In this document: piece by piece, positions 32,712 to 41,714 of the stretch
How the letters are laid out: each line of letters opens with the position of its first letter
Numbering within the stretch: position 1 is the stretch's first letter
From: Bacillota bacterium
GTDB taxonomy: Bacteria > Bacillota > Clostridia > Christensenellales > SZUA-584
DNA length: 64,000 nt
Assembly: GCA_023436115.1 (NCBI GenBank)
Contig: JAEZKQ010000030.1
Location: 124,001-188,000, forward strand
Direction: 5' to 3'
The notes under the pieces: model-generated
Databases searched by the model: none
Seen by the model: only the letters and a program-made list of their open reading frames with translations
What the model was told of the DNA's origin: nothing
Program-made: the position numbers and the translations under genes

Positions 32712-32741
32712 CATTGACTGCTAAATGAACATGACAAAAAT

Positions 32742-32784
32742 ATGGCCGCCGGTATAAAAGTCTCACCCTTCATCCGGCGGCCAT
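32742..32784. terminator. Terminator between the RGG and YlbF genes
   Basis: ATGGCCGCCGG (32742-32752) pairs perfectly with CCGGCGGCCAT (32774-32784) over a 21-base loop. The T-run ATATTTTTG follows on the minus strand, so it mainly serves the YlbF gene. Confidence 0.75.
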
Positions 32785-32826
32785 TGTATAACAAAACCCT
32801 ATAAAGTAAAGATTTCCAAGTATACG

Positions 32827-33201
32827 TTAGTACGGTTTTGCGGTTTGGCTTGTATCGAGTAGGCCATTTAAGTATTCAATACAAGAGGAGACCATTTTCT
32901 GATAGCTTTGTGCTGCCTGTGTATAACCCCTTACAACCTCTTGTTCAAGAAATTCTTTATATTCATGATATATCTTTTTTATCTGAGCCGATACTTGATC
33001 CTCGGGAAAATCATGATGCATGACTTTCATGTTTTCCCTTTCAAAACTTAGCATCAGCTTTGCTAATCGAGGGTTTTTCATAATCGTTCTTCTATATTGT
33101 AACATTTGGACATACTCCGGTGTTTCCTTGAGTGCTTTCGCCAGATACTGCAATTCCTTTTTGGGTAACAATCCCTCCACCCCCCTTTTCATGTTATTCA
33201 T
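32827..33201 (-). CDS. YlbF/YmcA-family protein
   Basis: A 124-residue all-helical protein of the YlbF/YmcA (RicF/RicA) family, which in Bacillus form a complex promoting RNase Y activity, competence and sporulation. Landmarks are ELQYLAKALKETPEYVQM, and NPRLAKLMLSFERENMKV, then a C-terminal helix with two cysteines at most. The start is uncertain: purine-rich GGGGGGTGGAGG lies inside the longest reading, so TTG at 33171 (LLPKKEL) may be the true start. Presence of rny in the window fits the RNase Y link, but partners are not adjacent. Confidence 0.8.
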   Translation of the reverse strand: MNNMKRGVEGLLPKKELQYLAKALKETPEYVQMLQYRRTIMKNPRLAKLMLSFERENMKVMHHDFPEDQVSAQIKKIYHEYKEFLEQEVVRGYTQAAQSYQKMVSSCIEYLNGLLDTSQTAKPY

Positions 33202-33317
33202 GTTTCATTTTATTGAATCTGAAGACAATTGGTGCACGGGACTGTCTTAGCTGCTTATATGAATAAGAAAAGAAATGATGACATAATCATTTATTAGCAC
33301 AAAAAAGGAGAAGCTGT

Positions 33318-34445
33318 ATGTTGCTTTTCAAGGTAGTGAAAAAGTCAACGCTGCTGTTTTATTTGACGTTGGCTATTCTTGTGCTGTTATGTTCCTTAAT
33401 ATTAATCCTAGATTCAGAAAATTCTATGGCTTTAATAAATACCCAAAAAAATGAAGACTGGGATGCGATTATTTCATCAATTTTCAGCTTAAGGAACCAG
33501 TATGTTTTTAATAACGACACGGATCGGCTGAAAAGCTTATTTTTAACCGAAGAGCGTAACGGCTGTTGGGCATATGAAAATGAGACACTAAGGATCCAGT
33601 ATATCGATGACTGGTCAAGTAAGCAGGGTGTTGATTTTATAGGTATAAACAGCACAATTCATATAAGAAGCATCAAACAAGTTGGCAGAGGTTATGCGTT
33701 TTATGTGATTGCGTCAACCGAATACAGGTATGTCTATAAAGACGATCCTCAGCAGGAGAATATGTTTCGGCTGGGTACTTATCACTCCATCGATCTGATA
33801 CCGGGCACGGCCCCTGATTCCTGGATTATCAGCCGGGAATGGTATGATGACCCTCTGTCGGATGCGATTAAGCTGGGAGATGAAACAAGCGATATCACGG
33901 CCTTTATTGCCTCTCAAACGCTGCCTGATCTATCGGGGCTCAGCGCGGAAAGATTGGCGGCCGTCGAATATGCCGATATGTTCTGCGGCGCCGCATCGGA
34001 CGGACAGACAGAATATCAGTACAACAAGGATTATACGAATTTCAATTCGGAAGGTGGTGACTGCGCCAATTTCGCTTCTCAGATCTTACATGAAGGAGGC
34101 GGATTTAAAAAAAATAAAGCATGGAATTACCGAAACGGCAAAGGCAGCCGTGCGTGGGTCAACGCACAGGGCTTTAAGGATTATTGGCTTTACAGCGGCA
34201 ATGCATCTTTAATTGCCAAAGGAAAGTATAATGAGGTTTATCAATCGGCGTATTCACTTCGCCCCGGAGATATTATCGCTTATGCAAAAAAAGGTAAGGT
34301 ATCGCATATATCAGTCGTAACAGGCCTTGACTCAAAAGGTTATCCGCTTGTGAGCTGCCATAATGCCGACAGGTTCCATGTGCCTTGGGATATTGGCTGG
34401 AGCAGGAGCAATATCACATTCTTTTTAATCAGCGTCCATTATTAA
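33318..34445 (+). CDS. Secreted or anchored protein with putative amidase domain (Amidase_6)
   Basis: A 375-residue protein. A hydrophobic N-terminal segment (about 13-32) acts as signal or anchor. A middle region (about 35-200) is followed by a C-terminal NlpC-like amidase domain with Cys in GGDCANFASQIL (about 247), His in GKVSHISVVTG (about 331) and a second His in SCHNADRFH. The motif set matches the Amidase_6 family of clostridia and bacilli. ATG with AAAAAAGGAG upstream. Likely acts on the wall or coat. It precedes the encapsulin gene by 114 bases. Confidence 0.88.
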   Translation: MLLFKVVKKSTLLFYLTLAILVLLCSLILILDSENSMALINTQKNEDWDAIISSIFSLRNQYVFNNDTDRLKSLFLTEERNGCWAYENETLRIQYIDDWSSKQGVDFIGINSTIHIRSIKQVGRGYAFYVIASTEYRYVYKDDPQQENMFRLGTYHSIDLIPGTAPDSWIISREWYDDPLSDAIKLGDETSDITAFIASQTLPDLSGLSAERLAAVEYADMFCGAASDGQTEYQYNKDYTNFNSEGGDCANFASQILHEGGGFKKNKAWNYRNGKGSRAWVNAQGFKDYWLYSGNASLIAKGKYNEVYQSAYSLRPGDIIAYAKKGKVSHISVVTGLDSKGYPLVSCHNADRFHVPWDIGWSRSNITFFLISVHY

Positions 34446-34559
34446 ATCAAGATACTAAGACATGTTTTCCCTCTTTTCGTATGTTAAAAAGTGCATATTA
34501 AGCAAAGGCAAATGAGAAACTATTTAAAAGAACGATCAACGAATCAGGGAGAAACATTC

Positions 34560-35501
34560 ATGCCGGAAAACGAACAATCGAAAGCTTTATCTGCCCGCTG
34601 TGCTTACCAGCTTGCTGATGTGGAGAAAACGGCACCGCAGTTTATTTCCATCACACCCCGATGGCTGACGATATTCTTGGATTGGAAGCCTTTGGAATCG
34701 GGCATATTTCGTTTAAACAAGGTAAAAAAGGGTGAAACATTGTTGGATGTGCTTTGCGCACAGTCTAACAGCGATGACATACCCGAAGGCTTTATCGATT
34801 ATGAAGCTCAGCCCAGAGAATACATTCTGACATCCGTTTCCTCCATTATTAAGATTGAGACGCGTGTTTCGGACATATACAGCAAGCCATACGACCAGAT
34901 AAAGGAACAGCTCAGACTGGGCATGGAGAGCATCAAGGAAAAGCAGGAAAGTCTTATCGTAAATGGTGACGATTACGGTCTGCTTAAGAATATTGATGAC
35001 TCACAGCGCATACAAACAAGAAACGGTGCACCCTCGCCAGACGATCTGGATGAGTTGATTGCCAAGGTATGGAAACGCCCATCGTTCTTTTTAGCACATC
35101 CACGCGCCATTGCCGCCTTTGGACGCGAATGCACACGCCGCGGCGTTCCGCCTGTTGTTGTGAATATGCACGGTTCTCCTTTCATGACATGGCGCGGCAT
35201 ACCGATTGTCCCGACGGACAAGCTGCTTATTGACGGGCAGAAGAATCCGGCGGACGGAAAAGGAAAAACAAACATATTGCTGATACGCAGCGGCGAAGAG
35301 AATCAGGGCGTGGTTGGCTTATACCAGACAGGTTTGCCCGGTGAACAATCCAGAGGCTTGTCCGTGCGTTTCATGGGTATCAATAATCAGGGCATCGGTT
35401 ACTATCTGCTGTCCATATACTGTTCTGTGGCCATACTCACCGATGATGCGATAGCCGTTCTTGAAAACGTCGAAGTTGGAAACTACTATGACTATAAATA
35501 G
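34560..35501 (+). CDS. Family 2A encapsulin shell protein (SrpI-like)
   Basis: A 313-residue HK97-fold nanocompartment protein. It closely follows my recollection of cyanobacterial SrpI: ITPRWLTIFLDW near residue 30, YEAQPREYILTSVSS, TRVSDIYSKPYDQIKEQLRL, DDSQRIQTRNG, AHPRAIAAFGRECTRRGVPP, WRGIPIVPTDKL, GLYQTGLPGEQSRGLSVRF and the C-terminal TDDAIAVLENVEVGNYYDYK. It lacks the cyclic-nucleotide domain of Family 2B. ATG 34560 has GGGAGA eight bases upstream. The next gene, a cysteine desulfurase, overlaps it by 14 bases, the classic cargo arrangement of Family 2A. Confidence 0.95.
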   Translation: MPENEQSKALSARCAYQLADVEKTAPQFISITPRWLTIFLDWKPLESGIFRLNKVKKGETLLDVLCAQSNSDDIPEGFIDYEAQPREYILTSVSSIIKIETRVSDIYSKPYDQIKEQLRLGMESIKEKQESLIVNGDDYGLLKNIDDSQRIQTRNGAPSPDDLDELIAKVWKRPSFFLAHPRAIAAFGRECTRRGVPPVVVNMHGSPFMTWRGIPIVPTDKLLIDGQKNPADGKGKTNILLIRSGEENQGVVGLYQTGLPGEQSRGLSVRFMGINNQGIGYYLLSIYCSVAILTDDAIAVLENVEVGNYYDYK

Positions 35502-37083
35502 TCATGAAATAGGCAATCTGCCGGCAAGTGACGGAATCATGCCGCAGGCTGAGCTGCTGGAATTAATAAAATCAGCATCAGAAGCTTATTTTCCGGAATT
35601 TTGTGAATGTGCAAATAATATGAGCAGCGATCCCATTCCCTGCTCCCACATCGATGATGCTAATTCAGACATTTATCGGGGCTTGGCTGAAAAAGAATAC
35701 AGCCATCATGCGGTTGAGCCGCAAAAACAGCAATTTAGCAGTGAGCCGCACTCTTCCTCTCGCTCAAAAGATGGCGGTGATATGTGTTTATGGGATAAGG
35801 CTGTTGACTTGAAAAACATGTTGTTTTCCCCTGCCGATGTTCCGGTTTTACACAGTAACACGGTTGATTTTCACAAAGTGCGAAAAGATTTCCCCATACT
35901 TTCAGATACCGTTAATGGCAAGCCGCTCATTTGGTTTGACAACGCAGCCACCACACAAAAACCGCGGTGTGTGATTGAACGGCTTAAATATTTCTATGAG
36001 CATGAAAACTCAAATGTGCATCGCGGCGCCCATACGCTGTCCAGACGGGCGACGGATGCTTTTGAAGAAGCGCGTGAAAAAGCGGCAGCATTCTTAAACG
36101 CTGCAAATATAAATGAGATCGTATTTGTACGGGGAACCACAGAGGCTGTGAATCTGGTCGCGCAGACGTATGGTTTAAAGTATCTTGGCCCGAATGATGA
36201 GATACTGGTCACACACTTGGAGCATCACGCCAATATTGTGCCGTGGCAGCTGACAGCCGCGAAAACGGGCGCAAAGCTTCGGGTTATCCCGGTGGATGAC
36301 GGCGGGGAAATAAGGCTGAGCGATTACGCGAATATGCTGAGCAAGAAGACGAAGATCGTCGCGGTGACGCATGCATCCAACGCGATCGGCGTCGTCTCTC
36401 CGGTGGCGCAAATGACGCAAATGGCGCACGGATACGGTGCCAAAGTATTTGTAGACGGCGCGCAGGCCGTTGCTCATTTCCAAGCCGATGTACAGCAGCT
36501 TGGTTGCGACTTCTATGCTTTCTCGGGGCATAAGGTATTCGGGCCCACAGGCATCGGTGTGCTTTATGCCAAAGCCGAAATTCTTGAAGACTTGCCCCCA
36601 TATCAAGGAGGCGGAAGCATGATTGAGGATGTCACCTTTGAGCGCTCAACTTATAAAGCCCCTCCCCTCCGGTTTGAAGCCGGAACTGCTAATATCGCAG
36701 ATGCCATTGCTCTGGGAAGCGCACTCGAATATGTGGCCCGTATAGGGATGCAAAGCATTACAGCGTATGAGCATGGTTTGCGAGATCATGCGATTGCTGC
36801 CCTTAAAACCGTGCCGGGACTGCGCTTCATCGGCAAACAGCTGACGGGCATTATATCCTTCGTGATTGATGGCATGGTCACACAAGATATCGGTAAATAT
36901 ATGGACAGTCAAGGCATCGCCGTGCGAACAGGCCATCATTGTGCTATGCCCATTTTAAGACGTCTGGGCGTGGAAAGCACCGTTCGTGCTTCCTTGGCTT
37001 TCTATAACACCCGCCAAGAGATTGACAAAATGGTTAGCGCGCTGCACAGGCTTACCGATACCAGACATTTTATACAGTTCTGA
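35488..37083 (+). CDS. Encapsulated cysteine desulfurase (SufS-like) with N-terminal cargo extension
   Basis: A 531-residue protein. Residues 1 to about 126 are Ser/His/Gln-rich and look disordered, with cysteines at 39, 41, 52 and 100; this matches the cargo-loading extension of encapsulated desulfurases. The rest is a group II SufS/CsdA-type enzyme: DFHKVRKDFPIL, NAATTQKP, HRGAHTLSRRAT, HLEHHANIVPW, PLP lysine K349 (SGHKVFGPTG) and the persulfide cysteine C485 (TGHHCAMPIL). The ATG at 35488 overlaps the encapsulin stop; TTG at 35461 is a weaker alternative. It would release sulfur from cysteine inside the shell. Confidence 0.94.
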   Translation: MTINSHEIGNLPASDGIMPQAELLELIKSASEAYFPEFCECANNMSSDPIPCSHIDDANSDIYRGLAEKEYSHHAVEPQKQQFSSEPHSSSRSKDGGDMCLWDKAVDLKNMLFSPADVPVLHSNTVDFHKVRKDFPILSDTVNGKPLIWFDNAATTQKPRCVIERLKYFYEHENSNVHRGAHTLSRRATDAFEEAREKAAAFLNAANINEIVFVRGTTEAVNLVAQTYGLKYLGPNDEILVTHLEHHANIVPWQLTAAKTGAKLRVIPVDDGGEIRLSDYANMLSKKTKIVAVTHASNAIGVVSPVAQMTQMAHGYGAKVFVDGAQAVAHFQADVQQLGCDFYAFSGHKVFGPTGIGVLYAKAEILEDLPPYQGGGSMIEDVTFERSTYKAPPLRFEAGTANIADAIALGSALEYVARIGMQSITAYEHGLRDHAIAALKTVPGLRFIGKQLTGIISFVIDGMVTQDIGKYMDSQGIAVRTGHHCAMPILRRLGVESTVRASLAFYNTRQEIDKMVSALHRLTDTRHFIQF

Positions 37084-37085
37084 CT

Positions 37086-38162
37086 TTACTCCTGCTCCAA
37101 AGCCTGAGTGAAAAGCTCCGCACAAAGGTATTTCGCTCTATCCCATATCAGTGAAGAAAATTCTTCGTCGTTATGCGGTGTCGAGCCGTTTCCAACGGGT
37201 GTCAGTTCCACACAGAATGCGGGACGCGAAAAATCCTGGCGGAACCAGTTTTCAAATCCGGCGCCATAAACGGCCGGGTCTTCGGAGACGGGCATCAGCT
37301 CATATCCCGTTACCGCGGCAAGCCCCTGCGCAATTTGAGAACCCGCTGCAATGGCATCTTGGGTGCCGCTGTCCGCCCAATAGATAACTTCACCTTTGGT
37401 ATGGAATGAAGCGGCAAGAATAAATTCATTTTCGCTGCAAAGCTGCATCATGGCCTGTACCTCCGGTTCTGTGGCCGGAGCGGTACCCTTATACATTTCG
37501 CTGCTGGGCACGTCAGTGCTGCTCTGTTTTTCATCCCAGTGGCAGGGATATTGGCGGTTCAGATCCACTCCGTTGATGTTGGCTTTCCATTCGTTATAGC
37601 CATCTTTCAGCATGCGCATGTTTTTAACACTTTCAGGGTCTTTGGCGGATTCCACACCATTTTGTACAAGATTCACGCCGTCGGGGTTTACCATCGGTAC
37701 AATATAAACGGTGGCTGTATCCAAAAGTGTTTTCATGTCATAATTACCGTATGTATTGTCGCTGGTATAGGCCTGCGCATATTCATCAGCTGTCTCCATA
37801 AGAAATGTCGTCGTCATATATTCACGGGCGTGATGAGCCCCCGCCAGTACGATCTTCTTCTCGCCCTTTCCGATTGTGAGGAGCAATATATCACGCCCTT
37901 CTACGGACTGACCGATGACAGATTTGGTGACAAGCTCTGGATATGTATCGGCAAGCGTCTGCGCGTCCTCACACATCTGTTCATAGCTGTAGGTTTGATT
38001 CGGGTTTACAATATCAATATCGGCTTGTACGGAAGACGTGGTCTCAGGCTGCGGTGTCGTCTCGGGCTGCATTTCGGGCTGAATAATCTGTATGTTTGGT
38101 TTTTTACATCCCGCTGATAACAAAGCGGCTGTTAGAACGAGTATGACTAAGAGTTTTTTCAT
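37086..38162 (-). CDS. M14-family zinc carboxypeptidase lipoprotein
   Basis: A 358-residue lipoprotein. The signal sequence ends in the lipobox LLSAGC, so Cys19 is the anchor. A Gln/Pro/Thr linker (about 25-50) precedes the M14 domain. The zinc motif is HHAREYM (HxxE, about 109), the third ligand is in ASFHTKGEVIYW and the catalytic glutamate in CVELTPVGNG near the C-terminus; substrate-binding Arg lies in VDLNRQYP. Probably trims wall peptides or extracellular peptides. Convergent with the desulfurase gene, two bases apart. Confidence 0.92.
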   Translation of the reverse strand: MKKLLVILVLTAALLSAGCKKPNIQIIQPEMQPETTPQPETTSSVQADIDIVNPNQTYSYEQMCEDAQTLADTYPELVTKSVIGQSVEGRDILLLTIGKGEKKIVLAGAHHAREYMTTTFLMETADEYAQAYTSDNTYGNYDMKTLLDTATVYIVPMVNPDGVNLVQNGVESAKDPESVKNMRMLKDGYNEWKANINGVDLNRQYPCHWDEKQSSTDVPSSEMYKGTAPATEPEVQAMMQLCSENEFILAASFHTKGEVIYWADSGTQDAIAAGSQIAQGLAAVTGYELMPVSEDPAVYGAGFENWFRQDFSRPAFCVELTPVGNGSTPHNDEEFSSLIWDRAKYLCAELFTQALEQE

Positions 38163-38372
38163 GATAGCTCCTTTTAATGCAATACTTTAGTTTAAGTAAT
38201 GTTTAGACGTAATAAAACAGGTTTTTGTTTCAATTAATTTAACCAGTTCAGTAATTTTTTCTTATGTGCCCATTAGCCAGCCATATATCACATAAATACC
38301 CATATGTCAAACGAGGAAGGCTGAACGAATATATATAGATATGTCGATGATGAGGATGAGGGCTTTGTATAC

Positions 38373-38401
38373 AAAAAAGAGCTAACAAAAGCAGCTCTTT
38401 A
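38373..38401 (-). terminator. Terminator of the methyltransferase gene
   Basis: Minus strand AAAGAGCT-N9-AGCTCTTTTTTG, an eight-pair stem with a T-run, 17 bases past the stop. Confidence 0.8.
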
Positions 38402-38418
38402 AATGGTAGTGTTTATAC

Positions 38419-39030
38419 CTAAACCACGAAAGGAATAAACATTTTCGTGGTTTTCATATAGTCTTTGTAGTCTCCTCCAAACTCGCTGAGCATATCCTTC
38501 TCTTCGCGCTTCGCCAACCTCACATACAAAACCACCATCACGGGGAATAAAACCAGCAGCGGCAGCGTGGCCCATTCGATCAGCATGCCTAAGGAAAGCA
38601 TCAGCAGCCCCGTATATTGCGGATGTCTGATATACTTATAGATTCCCGTTTTGACCAGTGTGCCTGTGCCCTTTTCTTTAGACCAGTATTTTTTGTAAAT
38701 GTTATACCAGCCATTTAATATCAGGAATAAAGCGATGATGGCAAGACCGATATTGATGTACATACCCAAGTATCCAAACGATTGAAACAAAGTGTGGCCC
38801 CAGAGAACGCCTTCCGGCAGGCTCTTCCCCACTACCCAGGAAATAAGATACATGCTAAAAGGTATGCCATGCATTTCAATGGCAAAAGCGATAACAAAAG
38901 CAATGTATGTGCCGACCGGTTTCTTGCCCATTTTTTTATAAAACGGTATAAAAATGAGCACAATGCTGTAAACGATGATGAAGAATACCACGCCGAACCA
39001 ATTTAAGAAGTGACTTTGTGTTGTCTCCAT
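38419..39030 (-). CDS. ICMT/PEMT-family membrane methyltransferase
   Basis: A 203-residue membrane protein with about five hydrophobic helices. The cytoplasmic SAM-binding signature YKYIRHPQYTGLLML (about 131-145) with EEKDMLSEFGGDYKDYMK near the end identifies the isoprenylcysteine-carboxyl/phospholipid methyltransferase-like family. Bacterial substrates are generally unknown. It lies downstream of the two-component system in the same direction (105-base gap), so it may belong to that regulon. Confidence 0.86.
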   Translation of the reverse strand: METTQSHFLNWFGVVFFIIVYSIVLIFIPFYKKMGKKPVGTYIAFVIAFAIEMHGIPFSMYLISWVVGKSLPEGVLWGHTLFQSFGYLGMYINIGLAIIALFLILNGWYNIYKKYWSKEKGTGTLVKTGIYKYIRHPQYTGLLMLSLGMLIEWATLPLLVLFPVMVVLYVRLAKREEKDMLSEFGGDYKDYMKTTKMFIPFVV

Positions 39031-39135
39031 GAATATTACCTCACAGTTATATTTGGTACAGTGAGAGATTTAGCGCCCAACCCGCACCTTGAATACAGCA
39101 TATCAAGGCATCCTGACATGGCGCTGATAATAACC

Positions 39136-40557
39136 TTAAGTCATCCTTAAATCTTTCTTAGGAAGGGTGATAGTAAACCTGCATCCTTTGCTCTCTAGTG
39201 TATCAAGAATAATTTTGCCTCCATGTGCATGAACGATTTTCTGGACAATAGCCAGACCGAGGCCTGTTCCGCCAGTTTCGGTACTTCTGTCACTAGCTGT
39301 TCTGACAAACGGATTAAAAATCTCATTCCGGAGTGCTTCGGGAATGCCGCCGCCGTTATCTGCAAATTTAAGCACGATATTCTCATTAGCTTCTTCCAAG
39401 CCAATATAGACGGTTGTTCCCTTAGGCGTATATTTGACAGCATTGGAAGTGAGGTTTGCTAACAAACGGCCAAAGCAGCGGGTGTCAACTTGTGCGATAA
39501 TTTCTCTTTCCGGTATTTCAAATTCATAGTGAAGCCCCGCACCTTCAAGCTGCGGAATCAGCCCGGCAATCTCCTCACGAAGAAATTCGCATATATTGAT
39601 CGGAACTTTTTTTAGTTCAAATTCGGGACTGTCCAGCTTGGAAAGCTCAAACATATCAATAATGAGATTATTTGCCTTCACGCTGTTATTGTAGATCGTT
39701 TTCAGGTAGGCATTTCGCTGCTCGTCCGTGAGGTTATGATTTTGGAAGCAAAGCTCCGAATATCCCATCATGCCGGAGAGCGGTGTTTTTAAATCGTGTG
39801 AAATATCGAGTATGAGTTTTCTGCGGTTGTTTTCGGACTGTTTTCTCAATGCCATTTCCTGCTCAATGCGCGCAGCCATATCATTGAATGCGTCCTGAAG
39901 GTCTTTAAACTCGTTTTTAAGATTCAGATCTACACGAATCGAATAATCGCCGTCCTGAAAACGGCGCACACTATGGCTCAATTGTTTTAATGGCGACACA
40001 ATTCCGACCGATGATATCTTAGAATAGATGAACGTGACAACCAAGAGCAACAAAAAGTAAAATAATGCGACTGCCACGATGACAGTCACGACGCTTTGCG
40101 TATCTTGAGACGGATATTGCGTATTGCTTGCGATGGCAAAATCGATACGTATGGACGTGGGGAAAGACACAACGAGCCAGAAATGTCCCGCTTCATTATA
40201 GGCGACGCTGTGGCTAAACTTGATGCCCGTGCTTTGGCTCTTTGTGAGAAATTCGGTCAGCTCAGTTATCGTCAGTGCCGGCTTTTCAAATACACTGATC
40301 CCCTCGGAGTATACGATTTCTCCTTTCGCATTGATGACCTGAACACCGCCGCCATTTTCTACAACCGCTGATGAATCGATTTTTGTAAAGTCATCCTGCA
40401 TAAGGCTGTTTGCTGTGAAGTTGTTTTTCCTGAGCGTGCTTTCCAGCACATGCCCTGCAAACGACATGAGTAAAAATGCACATATGGCAATGATCGTGGA
40501 GATGATGAACATTAAAAAGTAATTGGCCAAAAAGCGATTGGATAATTTGCTTCTCAT
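39136..40557 (-). CDS. Sensor histidine kinase
   Basis: A 473-residue membrane kinase. Two transmembrane helices (about 14-36 and 157-178) flank an extracellular domain of about 120 residues. A HAMP domain (about 180-232) leads to the dimerisation box with the phosphorylated H254 in LDISHDLKTPLSG. The ATPase domain has N (NLTSNAVKYTP), G1 (FADNGGGIP) and G2 (GGTGLGLAIV). The gene overlaps the response-regulator stop by four bases. The signal is unknown. Confidence 0.95.
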   Translation of the reverse strand: MRSKLSNRFLANYFLMFIISTIIAICAFLLMSFAGHVLESTLRKNNFTANSLMQDDFTKIDSSAVVENGGGVQVINAKGEIVYSEGISVFEKPALTITELTEFLTKSQSTGIKFSHSVAYNEAGHFWLVVSFPTSIRIDFAIASNTQYPSQDTQSVVTVIVAVALFYFLLLLVVTFIYSKISSVGIVSPLKQLSHSVRRFQDGDYSIRVDLNLKNEFKDLQDAFNDMAARIEQEMALRKQSENNRRKLILDISHDLKTPLSGMMGYSELCFQNHNLTDEQRNAYLKTIYNNSVKANNLIIDMFELSKLDSPEFELKKVPINICEFLREEIAGLIPQLEGAGLHYEFEIPEREIIAQVDTRCFGRLLANLTSNAVKYTPKGTTVYIGLEEANENIVLKFADNGGGIPEALRNEIFNPFVRTASDRSTETGGTGLGLAIVQKIVHAHGGKIILDTLESKGCRFTITLPKKDLRMT

Positions 40558-41255
40558 TTGATTTCCTCATAAGAAAACTTGTAGCCGATGCCGCGTATTG
40601 TTTTTATGTAAACCGGTTCTTTGGGGTCGGCTTCCAGCTTGTTTCTCAAACGGCTGATATGTACCATAATGGTGTTATCATCATAGTAGGTATCCTCATC
40701 CCACACGGCGGCATAGAGCTGTTTTTTGGTGTAGACTCTCCCCGGATGGCTCATCAATAAATGAAGCAGTTTATACTCTTTAGCCCCCAGATCAATAAGC
40801 GTATTATTTAAGTAAGCGCAGCAGCCCTGTGTATCCAATACCAAGCTGCCATAAGTGATACGGTGTGATTCTTTATCACTTTGAGAGCCGTAATTTTTGC
40901 TTCTTCTTAGAACGGCGGCCACTCTGGCCAGCAGCTCTGCCGAACTGAATGGCTTCACGATATAATCATCTGCGCCAAGGCCCAGTCCCAGAACTTTGTC
41001 CATATCATCGCCCCGGGCGGTTAGGAATATAACGGGTATCATATTTCCTGATTCACGAATTTTTCTGAGAAGGTTAAAACCGTCGAGGCCCGGCATCATT
41101 ACATCGAAGAGCGCCAGACTGAAAGACTGAGTATTTAAGGCATCCAGCGCTTGCCTTCCATCAGAAACGGCATGGCAGTGATATCCATCCTGCTCGAGCT
41201 GAAGCTTAAGCAGCGCTCTTATGTCCTGTTCATCTTCGGCAATCAATATGTCCAT
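40554..41255 (-). CDS. OmpR/PhoB-family response regulator
   Basis: A 233-residue regulator: receiver domain (1-118) with phosphoacceptor D51 (LFDVMMPG), acidic pair in AEDEQD and the conserved lysine in YIVKPFSS, then a winged-helix DNA-binding domain (about 135-230) with DEDTYYDDNTIMVHISRLR and the terminal TIRGIGYKF. The ATG at 41255 follows AGGAGGATAGGC. It is translationally coupled to the downstream kinase. Confidence 0.96.
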   Translation of the reverse strand: MDILIAEDEQDIRALLKLQLEQDGYHCHAVSDGRQALDALNTQSFSLALFDVMMPGLDGFNLLRKIRESGNMIPVIFLTARGDDMDKVLGLGLGADDYIVKPFSSAELLARVAAVLRRSKNYGSQSDKESHRITYGSLVLDTQGCCAYLNNTLIDLGAKEYKLLHLLMSHPGRVYTKKQLYAAVWDEDTYYDDNTIMVHISRLRNKLEADPKEPVYIKTIRGIGYKFSYEEIK

Positions 41256-41326
41256 GCCTATCCTCCTCATGTCACGTATACATCCATGTTTTATTATAGC
41301 ATAGACGCATCTATAATCACGACATT

Positions 41327-41359
41327 AAAAAAGCACCCGCAATTTAAGCAGGTGCTTTT
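41327..41359 (-). terminator. Terminator of the CPC_1213-like gene
   Basis: Minus strand AAAAGCACCTGC and GCGGGTGCTTTT pair over a short loop and are followed by TTAATG. It lies between the small gene's stop and the response-regulator start. Confidence 0.8.
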
Positions 41360-41374
41360 AGATCCCTGAGGTAA

Positions 41375-41509
41375 CTATTTCTTTTCTTCTTTGCCGAAAA
41401 CGGCTCTTGCGCTTTCCGCCTGCGGGTCGTGTTTGATCTTTTTAGACCGGAAAGTCCCGTCGTCCATTTTGCCGTTCCTCGTGCTTTTCATCTTATTGCT
41501 TTTTCCCAT
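41375..41509 (-). CDS. CPC_1213-like small protein
   Basis: A 44-residue basic protein beginning MGKSNKMKSTRNGKMDDG and containing KIKHDPQAESARAVFGK, which matches my recollection of the clostridial CPC_1213 micro-protein family. AAGGAG lies eight bases before the ATG and a terminator follows the stop. No membrane segment. Function unknown. It is too short for usual ORF cut-offs but has all the signs of a real gene. Confidence 0.75.
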   Translation of the reverse strand: MGKSNKMKSTRNGKMDDGTFRSKKIKHDPQAESARAVFGKEEKK

Positions 41510-41714
41510 CTTCGCGCTCCTTCGTTATCTTAGTGTTTGGCCCCAGCGCCTCTTTTTGCATATTGTAATTCTGAACCTCAAAGGCGGACTATACCGTTAT
41601 GAATCGAGACTTTCATTGTCCGAGGCTATGCTTTATTCCTTCCCAACTGAATCACTGTTAGTATGGCTATTAAGCGCAACCGATACTCTTAAGATACGAA
41701 GGATAAGCTTGACA

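Noticed and set aside
31956..32714. A 252-residue minus-strand ORF over the RGG gene, rich in Pro/Ala/Thr/Lys
   Set aside because: It is the complement of a G/C-rich tandem repeat, so stop codons are scarce. The plus strand has the ribosome site, the SigK promoter and a coherent protein.
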